Assembly (NCBI GenBank): GCA_023362775.1
Contig: JALMGJ010000006.1
Span: 52,753,501-52,817,500 of the forward strand
Length of the DNA stretch: 64,000 nt
Direction of reading: 5' to 3'
From: Charina bottae
Taxonomy: Eukaryota; Chordata; Lepidosauria; Squamata; Charinaidae
The notes beneath the pieces were generated by a model, which worked only from the letters and a program-made list of their open reading frames with translations, made no database searches and was not told where the DNA came from. The position numbers and the translations under genes were made by a program. Every line of letters begins with the position of its first letter. Within the stretch, counting starts at the first letter, position 1. Of this stretch, positions 1 to 37,440 are shown piece by piece.

Positions 1-815
1 AGGTCCCTGCACTTCCAACATTTAGCTTTTTTGACATCAGCCAAGGTCAGCTAAATGCTGCCACCTATTGTAGAAAAGCAAAATAAAGCCAGTCTTATCT
101 TCATTGGGGTTCTATCACTGAGTGCCCAAGATAAAACCTTATAAAACAGCAACACTTCTTTGATCTAGCCACTCTAGATGGCTACTGGGTCTCCAACAAT
201 AGATTCATATGGATGAAATGGTCCTTCAGATATTCTAGTTCCAGACCACTTAAGGCTTTTTAGGTTGATTACCAGATTTGAGTTCAGCTCAAAAGCAACT
301 AGAAAGTGCCATGTCCAAGAAATGATTCAAGAGTTGGAGTTTCTTTGGCAATTGCTGAAAGAGAATGGGCTCTCAATCCCTATCAACACAATCCTAGAAG
401 TCCAATTAAGCTCCTACAACAGCTCCCACAGATGCTGAAGACTAGTGAATTTCCTGAGGGTTCAACCTTGCTTCCTAAGATTATAGCATAGGCCTCCAGA
501 GCCACCTGCCCAATTCTCATTATAAAACAACTACTAAGGATCTTTCAAAAGCAAAATCGGATCTGAAACCTGTTTGAAAGGTTGCTATCATGGACGTCTT
601 TAAAGTGACCTCTCGTAAGTATATAACTAACTTCCACCATCCAATTCACAATCTATTTCTATCACCTTTTATAAACCCGATTGGACTTGTATCCAAGAAG
701 TCATTTACATCATCTTTTCAACTTATTTGTCCACATCCTCCATTAATATAAAATTAGATGTAGGAAATCTAGAAAAAAAAATCTATTGAAGAGTATTTCA
801 TATAAGGAATTCCAA
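1..815. other. Intergenic, nothing recognised
   Basis: AT-rich sequence downstream of LEMD3. No exon, repeat or RNA gene could be supported; the one short open frame (306-491) has no recognisable features. Confidence 0.5.
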
Positions 816-829
816 CATTAGCATGGATA

Positions 830-955
830 AAAGGTAAAGGTAAAAGGTAAAGGTTCCCCCCGCACATTTGTGCAGTCCTGTCCGACTCTAGGGGCAAGTG
901 CTCATCTCCGTTTGTTAGCCGAAGAGCCAGCGTTGTCCGAAGACGCTTCCACGGT
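830..955 (-). repeat. 5'-truncated tRNA-derived SINE with BovB-like tail
   Basis: The 3' part of the same SINE as at 40429 and 41153, in reverse orientation. A 14-bp target duplication (CATTAGCATGGATA) lies at 816-829 and 956-969. It contains the GTGTCCGACTC tail block shared with BovB LINEs. Confidence 0.85.
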
Positions 956-2249
956 CATTAGCATGGATAGAAATCCTCTAAATATCTTGCAATTATATTG
1001 TTACATGTAAAAGCTACACTAATTTCTGTCAACGCAGAATAGTTTAATGTGATCCTAAAAGGTATCAACCCAAGATTCTCTCACATTATACTATTCTACT
1101 TTTCAGAAGTCTGGTAGCAATCAGTAGAAGATATAATCAACAGAGAAGCTGTTCACACTTAAAACCCTCATGATAAAATGTAATTGTGGTTTTGTGTGTA
1201 ACAATCCACCAACTTTCCTGTGCTTCCAACCAGTGCAAAAGTTGAAGAAATCTATATTAACTATTATTGTCCCGATGTTAAAAGACCTAAAGAATTGACA
1301 CGTGTGTAAAAAGCCCTAATAAATCTTTAATTGGTTTTGTTTTACTTTTGTGTTTTTACAGGACAAATTACAAACATCTGAGTTTCTCAAGTGTCCAAGG
1401 TATTATACACATTCCCATCTGTCTTGCAGGGAGGAAAATTGGTCAACATTTTAATGGTAAAATAGGCTACATAATGGTACAGTTTACTATAATAAATGTA
1501 CAGGGTTTACACATAGTTTAGAAGCAAGTAAGATGCATCTGCATCAAAAGGCAACTTTTTAAACTGCCACAATTTAATTTTACATTCACACTTGCAATAG
1601 GTCACAAAATGGTTACTAAGATCAGAACAATAAATCACTATGATGCACAAATACAGAAAAACCTAATTATATACACATAAATACATATACATGTATATTA
1701 TACATATTTGTATATGTATATAGTAAATTTCATGAAAAAACTAACAGACCTGTCAAAATCTACTCTTGTCAAAAATATGTACTTGTTCTTTGAGAGCAGA
1801 ACTTTGCGTGGCTGATTATATTACATATATTTGTTAGCATCCCAGACATAAACCAACTAAGTTTTTTTCCATATAAGAAACGGTCCATTATTAAATATGT
1901 TGCCCACAAAAAAGCACAAAGATAAGGCACAATAGGATTTTTCATTACACAAATGTGTGTCATGTTCATTTATCCATAAGAAAACGTGCATTATTTGTGC
2001 AAGTTCATGCTGCAGGGTCATATCTACAATAAAAACTGGACTATAATATAGGTTTTTTTAAAAAAAAAATGGTTTCTCATCCCTTCACCTATATAATATC
2101 CAACTGGATCAACACATTATGTTGCTTCAACAGGAATTACTATATCAAATTACTTTATATTTTCAGGTTATGTTCCACAAGTTTTGTAATTTTAGGTGTA
2201 AACAATGCACACATTTAATATAGAACATACAAAACTCTTTATGTACTGC

Positions 2250-3218
2250 ATTTCTACACTCTATCAAGATTTTATTTCCAATCTTTGTGCATTTTTTTTC
2301 TTTTGTGCACGTTTAGGTAGCAAATTTTAAAGGAAAATATATTCCCCACTAGTACATTGTAAGAAGTTTTCTTTTGTAGTAAATAACTTTTCACAAAGTG
2401 AGTACCTGCCAATTACTTCTTTATTGCTCACATAATTTTGAATCCATTATCACAGTAACAATATTAGACCATTCACACAAAAATCATAACCATATATTTT
2501 AATATAAAACCTACAAAAGGTATTTAACTTGTATCTAATACTTCAAGGTATTTGGCCCTTAGATAATAATACAGCCAAATTAAATAAAACATTGGTTATG
2601 AATAAAATAGGAAGCTTATTCACTGCTTTAAAGCAGACACTCTCACAAAACAAGATTACTCTGCTGGCGCTGCCACCACCAATGTTTATATACAAAACCA
2701 GCACATCTGCATTCAGTTGGTTTCTGCTCCAATACTACTAAAGCCAGTATCTTTCCCATCCCTAGGCTGACACAAATGAAGCTTTACAGCAACAAAAACT
2801 AAAGACCAGACAGAAATTAATACATATATTCATTTTCCATCAGAAATTGTAGGTGGATTTTGTTACAAAATACCCACAAGATTATTTCACAGGAAACTAT
2901 GGAAATACAGTACATCTCCATGCTTTTGGACTGTTATCAAACACTTGTTGGTGCAAAAATTCAGCCACATCTGAGAATGTTTAATAAATTCAACATTTGT
3001 CATGCAAAACATAATACGTTGATTTGCTTGAGCTCCAAAACATTTTATAGCCAATATTCTTTTAATTCAGTACTACTCATTGCTCAGACATTCTAAAAAA
3101 TGAGACTGAAAAATGATTAATGTAAATGTTAACATACAAAAAGTACTAAAAGTGGAAGACAAGGCCAGACAGGAAATGCTCCTGCTGCAAGTCAACAGTT
3201 CTAGTAGCAGTCAATGTC
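2250..3218 (-). other. LEMD3: LEMD3 3' UTR (extent uncertain)
   Basis: AT-rich sequence without recognised repeats follows the stop codon. Two AATAAA signals occur on the minus strand, at 2420-2425 and 2271-2276; the second would end the transcript near 2250. The repeat-free AT-rich character continues to about 1340, so a longer 3' UTR is possible. Small open frames here are not credible genes. Confidence 0.4.
2271..2276 (-). terminator. Candidate LEMD3 polyadenylation signal
   Basis: AATAAA on the minus strand, about 945 nt past the stop. Its use is inferred; 2420-2425 is an equally good hexamer. Confidence 0.3.
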
Positions 3219-28300
<25,082 letters not shown>

Positions 28301-28470
28301 TTTCCTCCTCCAACACCCGCCGTGGCTGCTTCCTACCCACGCGCCGAGCTCTTGTCCCCGCCCAGGGGATATAGTCTTAATGGCTCCCCGACCAGAATTC
28401 TGGCTCCTCGACTGCAGTTGGCAGTTACCTCCATGTTGGGGGCCGCTAATGCATACGAATGTATTATAAG
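28301..28470 (-). promoter_or_regulatory. LEMD3: LEMD3 promoter / CpG island edge
   Basis: GC- and CpG-rich DNA runs continuously from exon 1 to about 28460 and then falls off sharply to AT-rich DNA. It should contain the 5' UTR and core promoter. No TATA box is seen, as expected for a CpG-island housekeeping promoter. The transcription start cannot be placed from sequence alone. Confidence 0.55.
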
Positions 28471-28859
28471 TGTGTATTGCCTACCTCAGAGGATTCAAAG
28501 CACGTTTTTCCCCTAACAGAATTAGCGTGATTTTAAATGCATCATAACAGTCAGCATAGGTAGATATAGGGATAGGATACGTCGCTTGCTGAATTTTTGA
28601 TTGACACTTAAATTACCAATAGCCAGAAGTTCAATTATTGAATTTCCTCCGATCTGCAGAGAGAGGAGTGGGAACTTCGTCACAGTATAAATCATTACTT
28701 CAAGGAATTGTCAAAGGGAAAGTTTTTAATCTAGCCATTTTTATTTTTAGGAAAGGTACAGATTTTCCCGTTTTCGTTCGCCACGCATATATCGTGGAGT
28801 CTACGGAAACCACGGAGTAATAGATGCCTCAACCTTCCATTTTCCTTATCTCTTTGGTC

Positions 28860-28935
28860 TCCGCCGGGCGGAACTGACGCGTGCGCACTAGACCGTGGCC
28901 TAGGCCCACCCAAGGCAAAGGGAGAGGGAGAGGGA
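28860..28935. promoter_or_regulatory. Isolated CpG-rich block upstream of LEMD3
   Basis: Contains GACGCGTGCGCAC, close to the NRF1-type GCGCRNGCGC pattern, about 570 bp upstream of the LEMD3 ATG. Speculative distal promoter or start of an antisense transcript. Confidence 0.25.
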
Positions 28936-29508
28936 TGAGCTGATTTGTTAACATCGGGAGCACACCCTTTAAGGTTCGCTTCGGTTTCTTAGCGGCTCTC
29001 GCGCTCCCCGTCACCTACCACAAGAACAAATGAAACGTGTTCATTCCTTGAATGTGGTGCGTAGTTTATTTGGGACGTTTTAATCTGACTCGCAGAGTTC
29101 AGGCGTCTTCTGCGGCAAAAAAGTACAAGACAAACTTAAATGCTGGTAGGAGAATGGTAGGAATTGGAATCCCGTCGCGTGCAGAGGATCTCGTTTATTT
29201 TACTGAAATTGCCCAAAGGTCAGCCCAAGAGCGGCACTTCGGGGGTTTCAGCATTGTAATTCCCACCTGATGCTAGTTGGCCAAGTGAAATAGCAGTTGC
29301 ACAAGCGATTCATGGAAGTAAGGAAGGGATGATTTGGGAAAGCGATTGCACAACGCTTTTATTGGGCAGGAGGAATCAAAGTATTCAGCTTTACAATTGC
29401 TCCAGCAAAAAAAAAGGATGTTTTGCAAGTGATTATAAATAGAGAATTTATACATCATCATTGGCGATCACTCGTAGCCGAGTAAGATTGTCTTCCAAAG
29501 GTAAAATT

Positions 29509-30282
29509 TTAACAGTGGATCCGTAAGTGGCTATAAAGGACAATTCTGGATCCGCACAACCTCCCACAATGGGGGCATAGGTTTCCGGGTGGGAGACGGT
29601 CATGATGACGGTTTGCCTGACGTGCCTTCCTTTTAGCTCTTTTCTCCTTTTCGCCCTGTACTCGTGCTTCTTCAAAGTCCATAGCGCCATTAATAAAGGA
29701 TGACCTCCAATTGAAACGCTCATGAGTTAGGGCTTCCCAGTTCTCAATGCTGATATTACATTTTTTTAAATTAGCTTTGAGAGTATCTTTGAATCTCTTT
29801 TGCTGTCCACCAATATTCCGTTTTCCATTCTTAAGTTGGGAGTAAAGTAGCTGCTTTGGAAGACGATGGTCGGGCATTCGAACAACATGACCGGTCCAGC
29901 GAAGTTGATGTTGGATGATCATTGTTTCAATGCTGGTGGTTTTCGCTTCTTCTAATACGCTAACATTAGTCCGCCTATCTTCCCAAGTAATTTGCAGAAT
30001 TTTTCGGAGGCAGCGTTGATGGAATCTTTCAAGAAGTTGGAGGTGGCGTTTGTAGAGGGTCCATGTTTCACAGGCATACAGAAGGGTTGGTAGTACAATG
30101 GCTTTGTAAACAAACATTTTGGTCTCCCTGCGAATGTCCCGATCCTCAAACACTCTACGCTTCATTTGGGAGAAAGCTACACTCGCAGAGCTCAGGCAAT
30201 GCTGAATTTCAGCGTCGATGGCGGCTTTTGTAGATAGATGGCTGCCGAGATAAGAAAAGTGATCGACATTTTCTAGTGACAC
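29509..30282 (-). pseudogene. Non-LTR retrotransposon C-terminal region with zinc finger, 257 aa
   Basis: The frame begins in the segment after the reverse transcriptase fingers/palm (NVDHFSYLGSHLSTKAAIDA), through thumb-like motifs (YKAIVLPTLLYACETWTLY, LERFHQRCLRKILQITWEDR, LRWTGHVVRMPDHRLPKQ), a basic linker (EKEKRAKRKARQ) and a C2H2 zinc finger at 236-256 (C236, C239, H252, H256). This region usually binds the element's own RNA or target DNA. The frame is open for 257 codons, long for a dead element. It is separated from the YADD frame by a break at about 30285. Confidence 0.8.
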
Positions 30283-30286
30283 ACCT

Positions 30287-30736
30287 TTAAGCTGGATTGA
30301 TGGCGCTGCGGAGGGATTGGTTCAAATTTGCTGGTAAAGCACTTTGGTTTTTTTCATATGCTTCTGCAAAGATGTTTAGGATAGTTTGAAGATCTTCCTC
30401 GGAGTGTGCACAGACTACGTTATCATCAGCATATTGAAGTTCTATAACAGAAGTTGCAATTACCTTATTTTTTGCTTTCAGCCTACTAAGATTAAAAAGC
30501 TTTCCATCTGTTCGATATATAATTTCTACACCAGTAGGAAGTTTCTCTTCAACAAGGTGCATAATCATAGCGATGAAGATAGCGAATAAGGTTGGAGCAA
30601 TAACACATCCCTGTTTAACGCCGGATTCCACTTTAAATAGATCGCTTTGAGAGCCATTGTTATTCAGGATTGTTGCCATCATGTCGTCATGGAGTAACCG
30701 CAAGATGTTCCTAAACCAAGTGTTCCTAAACAGCAT
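30287..30736 (-). pseudogene. Non-LTR reverse transcriptase fragment, 149 aa
   Basis: Shows reverse transcriptase motifs: SGVKQGCVIAPTLFAIFI at about 38-55 and the catalytic YADD at 102-105 (LQYADDNVVCAHSEEDL). Truncated at the start and running into a frameshift and altered sequence after residue 130. The retained YADD indicates moderate age. It belongs to the same element as 29509-30282. Confidence 0.8.
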
Positions 30737-30789
30737 TGTCTTCTGTTTAAAAAAAAAGATATAAAAATAGGTAGCACTTTACATCTTGG

Positions 30790-31440
30790 ATCTAACACAA
30801 TGTTATGAATGTCACTCTATTGCTCCAATCAAAGCCTTTTTCAAAAAAAATGATGTTTGCCGCAAAAGAATATTGTTTAAATTTCATTTGCTTTTTTCTG
30901 GACAGTTGAAGTTTCTGTGTGGTCTTCAAGGACAGCCCCATGTAGAGCATGTGGCAGTAATTTAACTGTGACATAATTAGGACATTAATGACTACCTGAA
31001 GGGCCTCCTGATTTAGGAAAGGGTGCAACTGGTACACTACATGAAGATAGGGCTAGCCAGCTTGGGCTCAAAAGATATAATTGGGTATAATCAGCATATT
31101 GGTGATACTGGACCTCAAACTGGCAAATGACCTCACCCAGCACTTTCATGTAGATGTTGAATAAGAGGAGAAAGTCAAATCCTGCAACACCCAACAGAAG
31201 GGCTTAGGGAGCGACCTCTCCCCCCTAACCAACACCCATTGAAACCAGCCCCCGAGGAAGGAAGAGAACCACCATAAAATGGTATCCCCTATTTGCAACC
31301 TCCAGAGGCAGCCCAGAAGAATACCACGGTTGATCGTTTCAAAAGCTGCAGAATGATCAAGGATGGATGCACCATCTCCATCCCAGCTCCAGAGTTGAAT
31401 GAAAAATAATGCCCCCAATGTTGTAACTTGTCAATAGATG
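30790..31440 (-). pseudogene. CR1/L2-like LINE reverse transcriptase fragment
   Basis: On the minus strand LDHSAAFETINRGILLG and LLFNIYMKVLGEVI...YHQYADYTQLYL match the CR1/L2 reverse transcriptase; the second catalytic Asp of YADD is Tyr. Frameshifted, 5'- and 3'-truncated. Confidence 0.75.
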
Positions 31441-31703
31441 GCAATACTGATGCACTAGCAACTGGAGGTTTGTGGACAGATCGCTAGGTGTTCAGCGAGA
31501 GAGGTGATTGAAAAAACCCAGTTTTGTTTTTACCTTCACATGCTATGCAATGCTAGCATTTGCAGTGTTGATAATTTTTATGTGCCACAACTCAGGTGCT
31601 GGCCTGCTGCTTTGCTGTTGTAAATGTTGTAAAATGTGGATTGTGTAGGTTACAAATGAATTGCATTGTGAAATTTTTGTTTTTTGGGGTTTTTTTGCAA
31701 TTT

Positions 31704-31778
31704 TTATGTAGGGGTTCCCTGAGACCTGAGAATTATTTCAAGGGTTCCTCCAGAGTGAAAAAGTTGAAAAAGGATGTG
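31704..31778 (-). mobile_element. hAT-like repeat fragment
   Basis: Contains GGGTTCCTCCAGAGTGAAAA and GGGGTTCCCTGAGACCTGAG, resembling a common squamate repeat with a CAGCCTTT-type end. Partial. Confidence 0.4.
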
Positions 31779-31904
31779 CTAGAAGCTCTGATGTATTCTT
31801 TAGCATCCATTCTTTTCCTTCAGTTGGAAGAAAGTTGCTGTGAAAAAAAGTGGTGTTGCTATTGTATGTGAAATGGAAGCCTGCAGCAAGTACTCATACT
31901 GCAC

Positions 31905-32290
31905 TTTAACAAAAAGAAAGGTGAGGAATTTATTCACAGCACTGTGATAGCCGATAAATCATGGGTTCATCATTATGACCCAGAAATGAAACATTAATTC
32001 ATGGAATATCATCACAAAGCTTCACTTGCAGAAAAAAAAATATTAAACCCAGGCTTCAGCAAGAATGCTCATGGTTACAGTTTTGGGGGATGCAGATAGT
32101 GTTATTCACGTGGATTTCCTTGAACCTGGCACCATTGTTAACTCAGAGCACTACATTGCAACATTCAAATCTTTGGAACAATGATTAAGCAGAGTTTAGA
32201 ACACAAGAAGGAAATTTTGCTGCAACATGACAATACTAGGCATTCACACCTCAGGAGCCACACCAAGAGTCAATTGTGAAGCTGGTGGTG
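31905..32290 (+). pseudogene. Degraded mariner transposase
   Basis: Conceptual reading gives DKSWVHHYDPEMKH, a mariner signature around the first catalytic Asp, then, after stops and shifts, FLEPG and KKEILLQHDNTRHSH around the second. Frameshifts and stops throughout; no terminal repeats were found. Old and inactive. Confidence 0.7.
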
Positions 32291-32299
32291 ACTATATAG

Positions 32300-35018
32300 A
32301 GAATTAAGTATAACAAAAGAGCTCATTTCAAGGATTATTTTCCTGTTTCATTGACTAAAATATCCCTATTTAAACTGAAGTGATGGAGGTTGAGGCATTA
32401 CTTTTCATTCAGGCCTTGTAGGTTCAACATTAAAATGCAGTGAGAACATGTTTGAAAAAAATCTTGATTCTTACCACATTGGATACTTTCTGACCAATTT
32501 CTAATTTGCCATCTGTTAGCAATCTGCTTAAACAGCAGTGGTGTCTGAGCAACAGGGTTTCTTGGATGAAACCAGTTATCCAGAACTAGGATTGACAAAG
32601 CAGTGTTCCTAGGTAGGACGCTGCCCTAAATAGTTCCTCAATAAATATTCTCAATAACTATTCAACCAACCAGCCAAACTCTTGGATGACTAGAAGCCCT
32701 GGTGTCTAAGTCTGCTCCTCCATTCTCTTGTCTGAATGCCTCTGAATCCTATGTGATTCCTGGTCATTTTTCAGAAGGAAAGAAGGATCATGAACCGAGT
32801 TCTGATGCTTTCCAGACAGCCTGCTTAAAGTGAATGGGGGGAATAGAAAGATACATGCTTCAGAGGTCCTGCTCTGTGTCCTACGTAAATACACACAGTG
32901 CAAGTTAAGTTGGATGGACAGTAAGCAGTGTCAACAGGTAGAGCTTTTTCAGTGATTCTCAATTGAGAGCACAGGTGGTCTTCCCTCTGGATTATTTATT
33001 TTTTATTGGAATTATTTGTATTCTGCTTTACGTAGTAACAATTTTCTCAAAGCAGCTTACGGACAATATCAAATACAATCAATATCTTATAACAAACACA
33101 TTTCTAGAATTCTTCTCACAGGGCAGATAATAATGGCTATGGGGAAGGGGGAAGGGGAGGGGGTGGGGAGGAAGTCAGCTGGGCAGGCTCCTGGATGGTT
33201 GTTGCCTTCTTTCCCCCTCTGTTGTCAGAGATCCTTCCTACCTGGCATGGATGGTCCTCATCCTGAGCAAAGAGGCATGAGTCCAGCTGAGCTAGCTACT
33301 GTAATAGTTGTTGCCTGCCCTTATCCCATTCAATATGGTTGTTGCTCAGTGTTGTATTATTTCATACTACAGTGTCTGTAATTGTGAGCCACATTCAGTA
33401 ACACATCTGAAGGATGGATATAAATTTCTCTTGCACTTTTACCTAGAAAGCTCCTATCTCTCAAAACTGAAAGCTGAAACCTTTTCCATTATCTTATACA
33501 ATTGATTTGCAATCAATGAAACCCATTAGATGTGCTGGTCTAAAGGAAATGCTTTGTTAATTAGGCCAAAGACCCATGCTACATATACTCTTTTTAAAGG
33601 AAGTCTGAAGGCAAATACATTAAGGCATGTCTAGACTTTTGTACTATTTTAAAAGGGCTTAAAATTAGTAAAAGAATGAAAGCATTCACTCACAGATTTG
33701 TTTGGCACCACACCAGTTCATTCTCCCTTAAAACTGGTTAGCAAAGTGAGTTTTATAACAAGTTTGAACAAAGTATAATTTAACAAAAGCACAATACTTA
33801 ATATGAGATATCTTTAATGAGTTTAAATACTCGTTTACATCAGTACATATTTCAAGATGAAGACATTTTCTGCTTTTAGTTTGCTTCAGGCTAAATATTT
33901 TAATATACATTCAACCAATATATCTCAATTTTTCTGTTCTATCCCTTTGCTAGACATTATGATACAAGTGGTATCTGCTGCATCATGGGGTGAGGTGGAC
34001 CCGAAGCAGTGAAAATTCTGATTGCATACATTCACTTTATATCCCTGAGATTTTGGTCCCCAAAAGTTTGGACATAGGGCAAGCCCCCATCTTTCTTTGG
34101 AGTTTTTCCCAATTTTGACATTAATTATCTTTTTCTGGGAACTTCTCCTGAACCACTAGTCATAAATTATTTATGGAAGCTGTTCCTTAGCTGATGTTCC
34201 TTAATAAAGGGAATATCACAAGGGATATCAGGCATTCAGTGAAACAGTACTGATGAAGAACAGTAGTCTTTAGAAGAGAGGGACAAAACTAAACAGCTAC
34301 TCTGCATATGGTCAAATAGGTTTCACCTATCTGGATTATATCATGTCACATAGAGGTGCCCTAATTGTGATATTTAAAAACTGTACTGTATTACAATATA
34401 CCACTGCCAATTATAGTAGGAATATAATTAATAGTTTATAACTATGTATTTATAACATTAGTAAGCAAAATATTAAAGCTGCAATCCTAAACAATTGAGA
34501 ATAGGTCCTGCCAACATAACTCACTTTGAAATTTGAATAAATATGCATAAGTTCATGTTCTAGACAGCAGGTTGACTAAAAAATTGTTCCTTAACTGAAC
34601 ACATGCTGGTTACACCTTGATAGCAGATACTCTTGAGCTCTTGGCTTTCCTTGGTATTTATCAGTGAGTCACTGAAAAATTCCATGTAGGATGTTCAGAA
34701 TCTTAATTAATCTTAAGAATCTTAATTGTAGTGGTGAATCTCCAGGTTCAGCCTTTGAGGAATACTGTGACAATACTGTGTCAGTGGGCTGATTGATGCA
34801 TATGCTTTGATATCAATGACTCATAGCTAAATATATGAACTTGCTGAAAAGTGCCTCCAGTAGATGAAATTGCCTTCTAAAGATACTGTTTACTGTAAAT
34901 ACCTCCTTTGATATAGTTCAAAGCAGTTGGGTCCCAATTTGTTGTGAATTCAGGGCTCTGAGGTTGCTTTTAAATGCAGTCAGTTCCAGCTTGAGCATCT
35001 CTTTCTCTTTGGTGGTGT

Positions 35019-35020
<2 letters not shown>
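32300..35020. other. Intergenic, mostly unrecognised
   Basis: Between the mariner remnant and the GT repeat. Apart from a LINE/SINE-type tail at about 32990-33065 (ATTCTGCTTTACG, CAAAGCAGCTTACGG), no gene or repeat could be supported. Confidence 0.4.

Positions 35021-35050
<30 letters not shown>
35021..35050. repeat. GT dinucleotide microsatellite
   Basis: About 15 GT units. Confidence 0.9.
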
Positions 35051-35052
<2 letters not shown>

Positions 35053-35253
35053 CTGCGAACATATGTTTGTGCGTGTGTTAGGACTGGGATTGTGATAATT
35101 TTCTCCCTTGATTATGTGAAGTGATAGGCTTTTGAAAGCTCTGGATTTGCACTGTGATGGGGAATTTCATACTTGTCAACTGCTGTTATTTAAGTGATGA
35201 AATGCACACAGGAAAGAGTTTTAAGACATTCATATGTGGATCTTAATCATATT

Positions 35254-35707
35254 GGGTGTGATTCAAGGTGCCGGTTGTTACCTATAAAGCCCTACATGGC
35301 ATAAGGCCTGGTTACTTGAGGGGCTGCCTGGCCAATTTGATCCTGCAGGATTGGCACACTCCAGGTTCCTTAAGCAATGTCATCTATCAGGACCCCAGAA
35401 GCATGCTTTCTCTGTAGTAGCGCCTGCTCTCTGAAACAAGGTTCGTCCTAAGACCTGGATGGCCCCCCCTCTGCTGCTGCTCAGAAGAGCCGTGAAGACC
35501 AGGCTCTTCACCCAGGCCTTTGGCGTGGGAGAGTGAGACCCCCTCACTTCATTCCATCCGTCTGTCGCACTGACCATCTTTTTCCTTCTATCTTTATCTT
35601 CTATGTTTTATTGATTTGATTGTAATTGCTTTGATTGTTGTGAGCCGTCCAGAATTGTTGAGAGTCAGGTGGCATACAAGTTGAATAAATTATTATTATA
35701 TTAGAAA
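35254..35707 (+). mobile_element. CR1/L2-like LINE 3' end
   Basis: Contains CTATAAAGCCCTACATGGC, GAAGACCAGGCTCTTCACCC and a 3' UTR ending TTGAATAAATTATTATTAT. 5'-truncated copy; the coding part is broken. Confidence 0.75.
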
Positions 35708-35747
35708 GAAAATTGACATGCAATAATTTCTAAAGCAGTATATGCCA

Positions 35748-35815
35748 GCGTTCTCCAACCTGATGCTCTCCAGATGTAGTGGCCTACAATTTGTACCAGC
35801 CAAGAAGAAAAGACC
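35748..35815 (+). mobile_element. hAT-type end fragment (GTTCTCCAACCTGATG)
   Basis: Matches the start of a widespread squamate element (CTCCAACYTGRTGCTCTCCAGATGTAGTGG); a longer relative is at 47645. Confidence 0.45.
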
Positions 35816-36767
35816 CTAAATTAGCAAAGGTCAGTAAATGTCATTTAAAAACGGGAATAATAATTATTTTCTTGGAGACCAATTCAGAGTTACCCCTCCA
35901 TGAATGGAACAGTTCCTATATTTGAGAGAGAGAATGACAATTCTTCAGAAGCAACACAACGAAAAGAATGATGTCATACTTTGTGCCATTTAGTAATCAT
36001 ATCTCTAAGTTGTGGATTGCTGTCACCCTGAGGTGTATCTGAGCTCATCACTGCTTGCTAAACTTCATGGCAATTTTGGCAGGTCTTTGAGTCATTATGT
36101 CAGTTGATACAGGATTCAGCTGCTTGGCTTCTTCCAGACTTTATATTTGTCAGCTGATCTGTAATGTTTTAAGTGCTTTTTAAAAAGTTATTTTGTTTCA
36201 AGTAGCTTGGGACCTTCTTGAGTGGAAAAAAATAAAAATATATGAAATACCCTGCTGCAATTTAATTATGAGATTAAAAACGCTGTAAATTCCCTTCTGC
36301 AATTTTCTATGCACACCCCAATGAAAAGTCCCACTGAGCTCAGGAAGACTCACTTCAAGATAGACAGGCTCTGGCTTAACACACACACAAACACACACTT
36401 ACACTTAAAAGACTTAAATGGCCACCCACCTTGTAAAACAACTCTGGGTGGCTCACATAAATTTCCTAAGAGACAAATATCACAATATAAATTTTAAATG
36501 TTTAATAGTGCTTTGTGTAAATATTTGAAAACAAAACAATGAAAGAACAAAATTTAATTCGTAAAATTCTAAGCATATCCTTTACCTTTACAAATATCTT
36601 CGTTAAAACCAAGAACAGGTTTTGTATACTTATTCAAAATTATTGTTACTTTCAGCAAATGTTGGACATTTTTTTGGTTAAACAAGAATGCAGCTCATTT
36701 CATAAACTGTTGGATTCAACATATAAGGTGCCATTTTTAGCATCCTAATTGTGAGGTATTCTGCAGA

Positions 36768-37440
36768 TTTTATTTATTTTATTTATTTATCCAATTTATT
36801 CCCCGCCCATCTCCCATACAAGGGACTCTGGGCGGGTTACAACAATCAAAGTTAAAAACGATACAATAAAAGTCTAAAAAATGCAATATAAATAGATAAA
36901 ATACAAGATGGGGGACGTAGGGAACGTAGCGTAGATAGTGTTGCTACGAGGCCAGCCAACCCCAGGAGGCACTACCACCTCTGTTGTCCCAGGCCAGGTG
37001 GCAGAGCCAGGTCTTAAGGGCCTTCCGAAAGGTCAGGAGGGAGGGGGCCAGTCTCACCTCCGGGGGCAAGATATTCCATAGGGCGGGCGCTATCGCAGAG
37101 AAGGTACGCCTCCTGGACCCCGCTAGATGGAATTCTCTTGTTGAGGGGGTCCGAAGCATGCCCTCTCTGCATGCACGGGTGGGGCGGGCCGACATTATCG
37201 GGACGAGACGGTCCCTCAGGTACCCTGGTCCTATGCCATGTAGGGCTTTAAAGGTGATCACCAACACCTTGAATTGGACCCGGAAGCAAACTGGCACCCA
37301 ATGCAGCTCGCGAAGCAGAGGTGTTACATGGGCTGATCTCCTGGCCCCCATAACTGCTCGCGCCGCCGCATTCTGCACCAGCTGAAGCTTCCGGATACTC
37401 TTCAAGGGTAGCCCCATGTAGAGCGCATTACAATAGTAAT
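36768..37440 (-). pseudogene. CR1/L2-like LINE 3' portion with 157-codon open frame
   Basis: The open frame at 36944-37417 (minus) encodes the last part of ORF2: RKLQLVQNAAARAVMG, HVTPLLRELHWVPVCFRVQF, FKALHGIGPGYLRDRL, APALWNILPPEVR and TFRKALKTWLCHL. The 3' tail (GGGCGGGGAATAAATTGG plus AAAT repeats) is intact. Unusually well preserved and GC-rich for a truncated copy, so among the younger LINE inserts here. Confidence 0.85.

Larger units (their letters stand above)
29455..30750 (-). mobile_element. 5'-truncated non-LTR retrotransposon with C-terminal C2H2 finger
   Basis: The tail on the minus strand is an ATGATGAT-type repeat near 29455. Two open frames are broken from one another (30287-30736 and 29509-30282). 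Clade not identified with certainty; APE-type RTE/I-like elements are candidates. Confidence 0.75.
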
